Shown: piece after piece, positions 62,511 to 64,000 of the stretch | Numbering within the stretch: the first letter of the stretch is position 1 | Layout of the letters: every line of letters starts with the position of its first letter | Assembly (NCBI GenBank): GCA_902984215.1 | Contig: CADWAF010000398.1 | Coordinates: 1-64,000 of the forward strand | Length of the DNA: 64,000 nucleotides | Direction of reading: 5' to 3' | Origin: Willaertia magna | Taxonomy: Eukaryota > Heterolobosea > Eutetramitea > Acrasida > Naegleriidae | Position numbers and translations under genes: made by a program | Notes under the pieces: model-generated | What the model was told of the DNA's origin: nothing | What the model saw: only the letters and a program-made list of their open reading frames with translations | Databases searched by the model: none

Positions 62511-63303
62511 TTTAAAAAAAAATTCATTTTTAATTTAATTTTTTTATTTTATCTTTTATTTTTAAATAATATTTATTTTATTGTTGTTTATTAATAGTTA
62601 TTAGAGAAATAAGATTTATTTATTTAATTTATTTATTATTTATTAATTTTCTATAAATATTTTCATTATTTATAATAAAAAATAAATTTAATACATATTT
62701 TGGAGAATAAGAAGATAATTAAATAAATTTAATAAAAAAGATAAAAAAATTAAAGAAAAAATTAAATAAATTGAGTAAAGTAATAATAAAAAATGATTTT
62801 AAGTTATTAAATAAATAGTTTTTATTATTTAAATTATTATTTTTAACTGTAAATTTAATTAAATAATTAATTTTGTCTAAATTAATTATGTAGTTAAGAT
62901 AATTTTTATTTTTAATTAATTTAAGTGATTACAATTGTTTTTTTTGGTTTAAATAGTTAATTTTTTATTATTATAAATATTCTATTTAAAAATATATATT
63001 CAAACAATGTTAAACTTGAAATAATTATATTTAAAATATTGTTTTTTTAAGTTTATATTATAAAATTTTATTTATAAAATCTTTAAAAATGTTAAAACAA
63101 ATTTAGAATAAAATTTTTTTATAATTAAAAAAAATATAATATTAAATAACCAAAACATTAATCAACTAACATTATATAAATAAATTATAATCTATTAATT
63201 CATAAATTTATTTTCTTATATAATTATTCATTAACTTACAATTAAAAGTTATTATATAAAAATAAATAATTTTTAATATTAAAATCATTATTACTAGCCA
63301 AGT

Positions 63304-63567
63304 TCAATAATTATGGTTAAAAGTTTTATAAAATTTATAATATAAAGTATTTATATAATTATTATTATTAAATTTTAGTAATATTAAAATATTTGTTGAA
63401 TATTTTTGTAGATTAAGTTTTTTGATATGGATGTATAATGAATTATTATAATGAAATTTATAAAATAATTTAATTTTAAAAACTTTTTTAATATTATAAT
63501 TATTATAATGATAAATCTTTTTTAAAATATATATATAAATATTTTTTAAATTTTTAATAATTTTCAT
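63304..63567 (-). other. 87-codon reading frame in AT desert, possible relic
   Basis: An ATG-started frame made almost only of Lys, Asn, Ile, Tyr, Phe and Leu. In DNA this rich in A and T, stops should occur about every ten codons, so 87 codons is unusual, but the composition gives no functional hint. A relic of an eroded gene is more likely than a working one. Confidence 0.25.
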
Positions 63568-64000
63568 AATATCACTACTAGTTTCTATTTATGTAATATT
63601 ATTTAATAATATTTATTTTATCTTATTTTTAATTACACTATAATAATTACTATTTAAAAATATAATTAATTCTTTAATAAGAAAATTTAAATAAATAATA
63701 AATAATTCAGTAAAAACTTGTTTTATATAATAATAATTATATTTAATATTTAGATTTAATAAAAAATTATAATAAATATTAATATATTTATTATTAAATT
63801 TACTAATTATAACAATTACTAAATCTAAAATACTTTTTTTTTTATAAAATTCATCAAATATTTTAATTAAAGTATTAAATATTATAAATCTATTATTGAA
63901 ATTGTAAATTTTAATTTATAATGGTGTATAATTGATTTTTATTTTATATTTTAGATATTTAAAATATTTTTTATTATATTTTGTTACTTTTTTATATTAT

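Larger units (their letters stand above)
60491..64000. other. AT-rich desert 3 (no intact gene)
   Basis: After about 150 bases of ordinary intergenic sequence the composition drops to nearly pure A/T up to the window end. No intact gene is recognised. It contains a cluster of short palindromes (61342-62510), a second copy of the dispersed repeat seen at 26641 (about 61990-62200), and one 87-codon - strand reading frame (63304-63567) that is longer than expected in such DNA. Confidence 0.75.

Overview
This is eukaryotic nuclear DNA from a very AT-rich unicellular eukaryote. Genes are compact with short intergenic gaps. Introns are few and short (about 37-106 bp), of GT-AG type and mostly opening GTAAGT or GTATGT. 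ATG starts are usually preceded by an A run, and proteins carry runs of Asn, Gln, Glu and Lys. The gene content (a stefin, RCC1-like genes, CHK-type kinases, a secreted Fe/Mn SOD) fits a heterolobosean amoeba of the Naegleria/Willaertia type best. A dictyostelid cannot be excluded from sequence alone. I see no bacterial, viral or intact transposon genes.

Layout. 1-1035: the 3' part of an ADCK/UbiB-like kinase. 1036-3046: an AT-rich desert holding an eroded gene. 3-16 kb: RPAP1, histone H4, GST zeta, inositol-pentakisphosphate 2-kinase (three exons), uS3, mitochondrial mL41 and a PH/F-box/TPR protein. 15.6-24 kb: a C2 protein, an acidic protein of unknown function, a pentapeptide-repeat protein, tRNA-Arg(ACG), a secreted sorbosone/glucose-dehydrogenase-like protein and a CHK-family kinase. 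24-30.5 kb: an RCC1 cluster with two tandem genes, a wrecked third gene on the other strand, a truncated extra copy of that wreck, and a second AT-rich desert between the tandem genes. 30.6-45 kb: a DEDDy exonuclease, VPS15, a p24 cargo receptor, several proteins of unknown function, a beta-propeller and a secreted SOD. 45-60.4 kb: PPIL3, an aldo/keto reductase, a class I-like histone deacetylase, a stefin, an OS-9-like ER lectin, SGF29, catalase, DIM1 and a ThrE-like transporter. 60.4-64 kb: a tRNA-Phe-like gene with a damaged T stem, then a third AT-rich desert with a cluster of short palindromes.

Most genes are unrelated housekeeping functions: transcription and chromatin (RPAP1, H4, HDAC, SGF29), translation (uS3, mL41, tRNAs), splicing (DIM1, PPIL3), secretory pathway (p24, OS-9, VPS15) and oxidative defence (SOD, catalase, GST zeta). 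No operon-like logic is visible, but many genes are divergent pairs sharing short promoters. Spliced models were built by hand from frame continuity plus GT/AG boundaries. Genes found or completed this way are IPK1, mL41, the C2 protein, the acidic protein, the pentapeptide protein, both RCC1 genes, AKR, HDAC, stefin, catalase and the ThrE-like transporter.

The least ordinary parts are the RCC1 cluster, the three deserts (which look like graveyards of eroded genes and repeats), the palindrome family near 61.3-62.5 kb and the odd tRNA-Phe.
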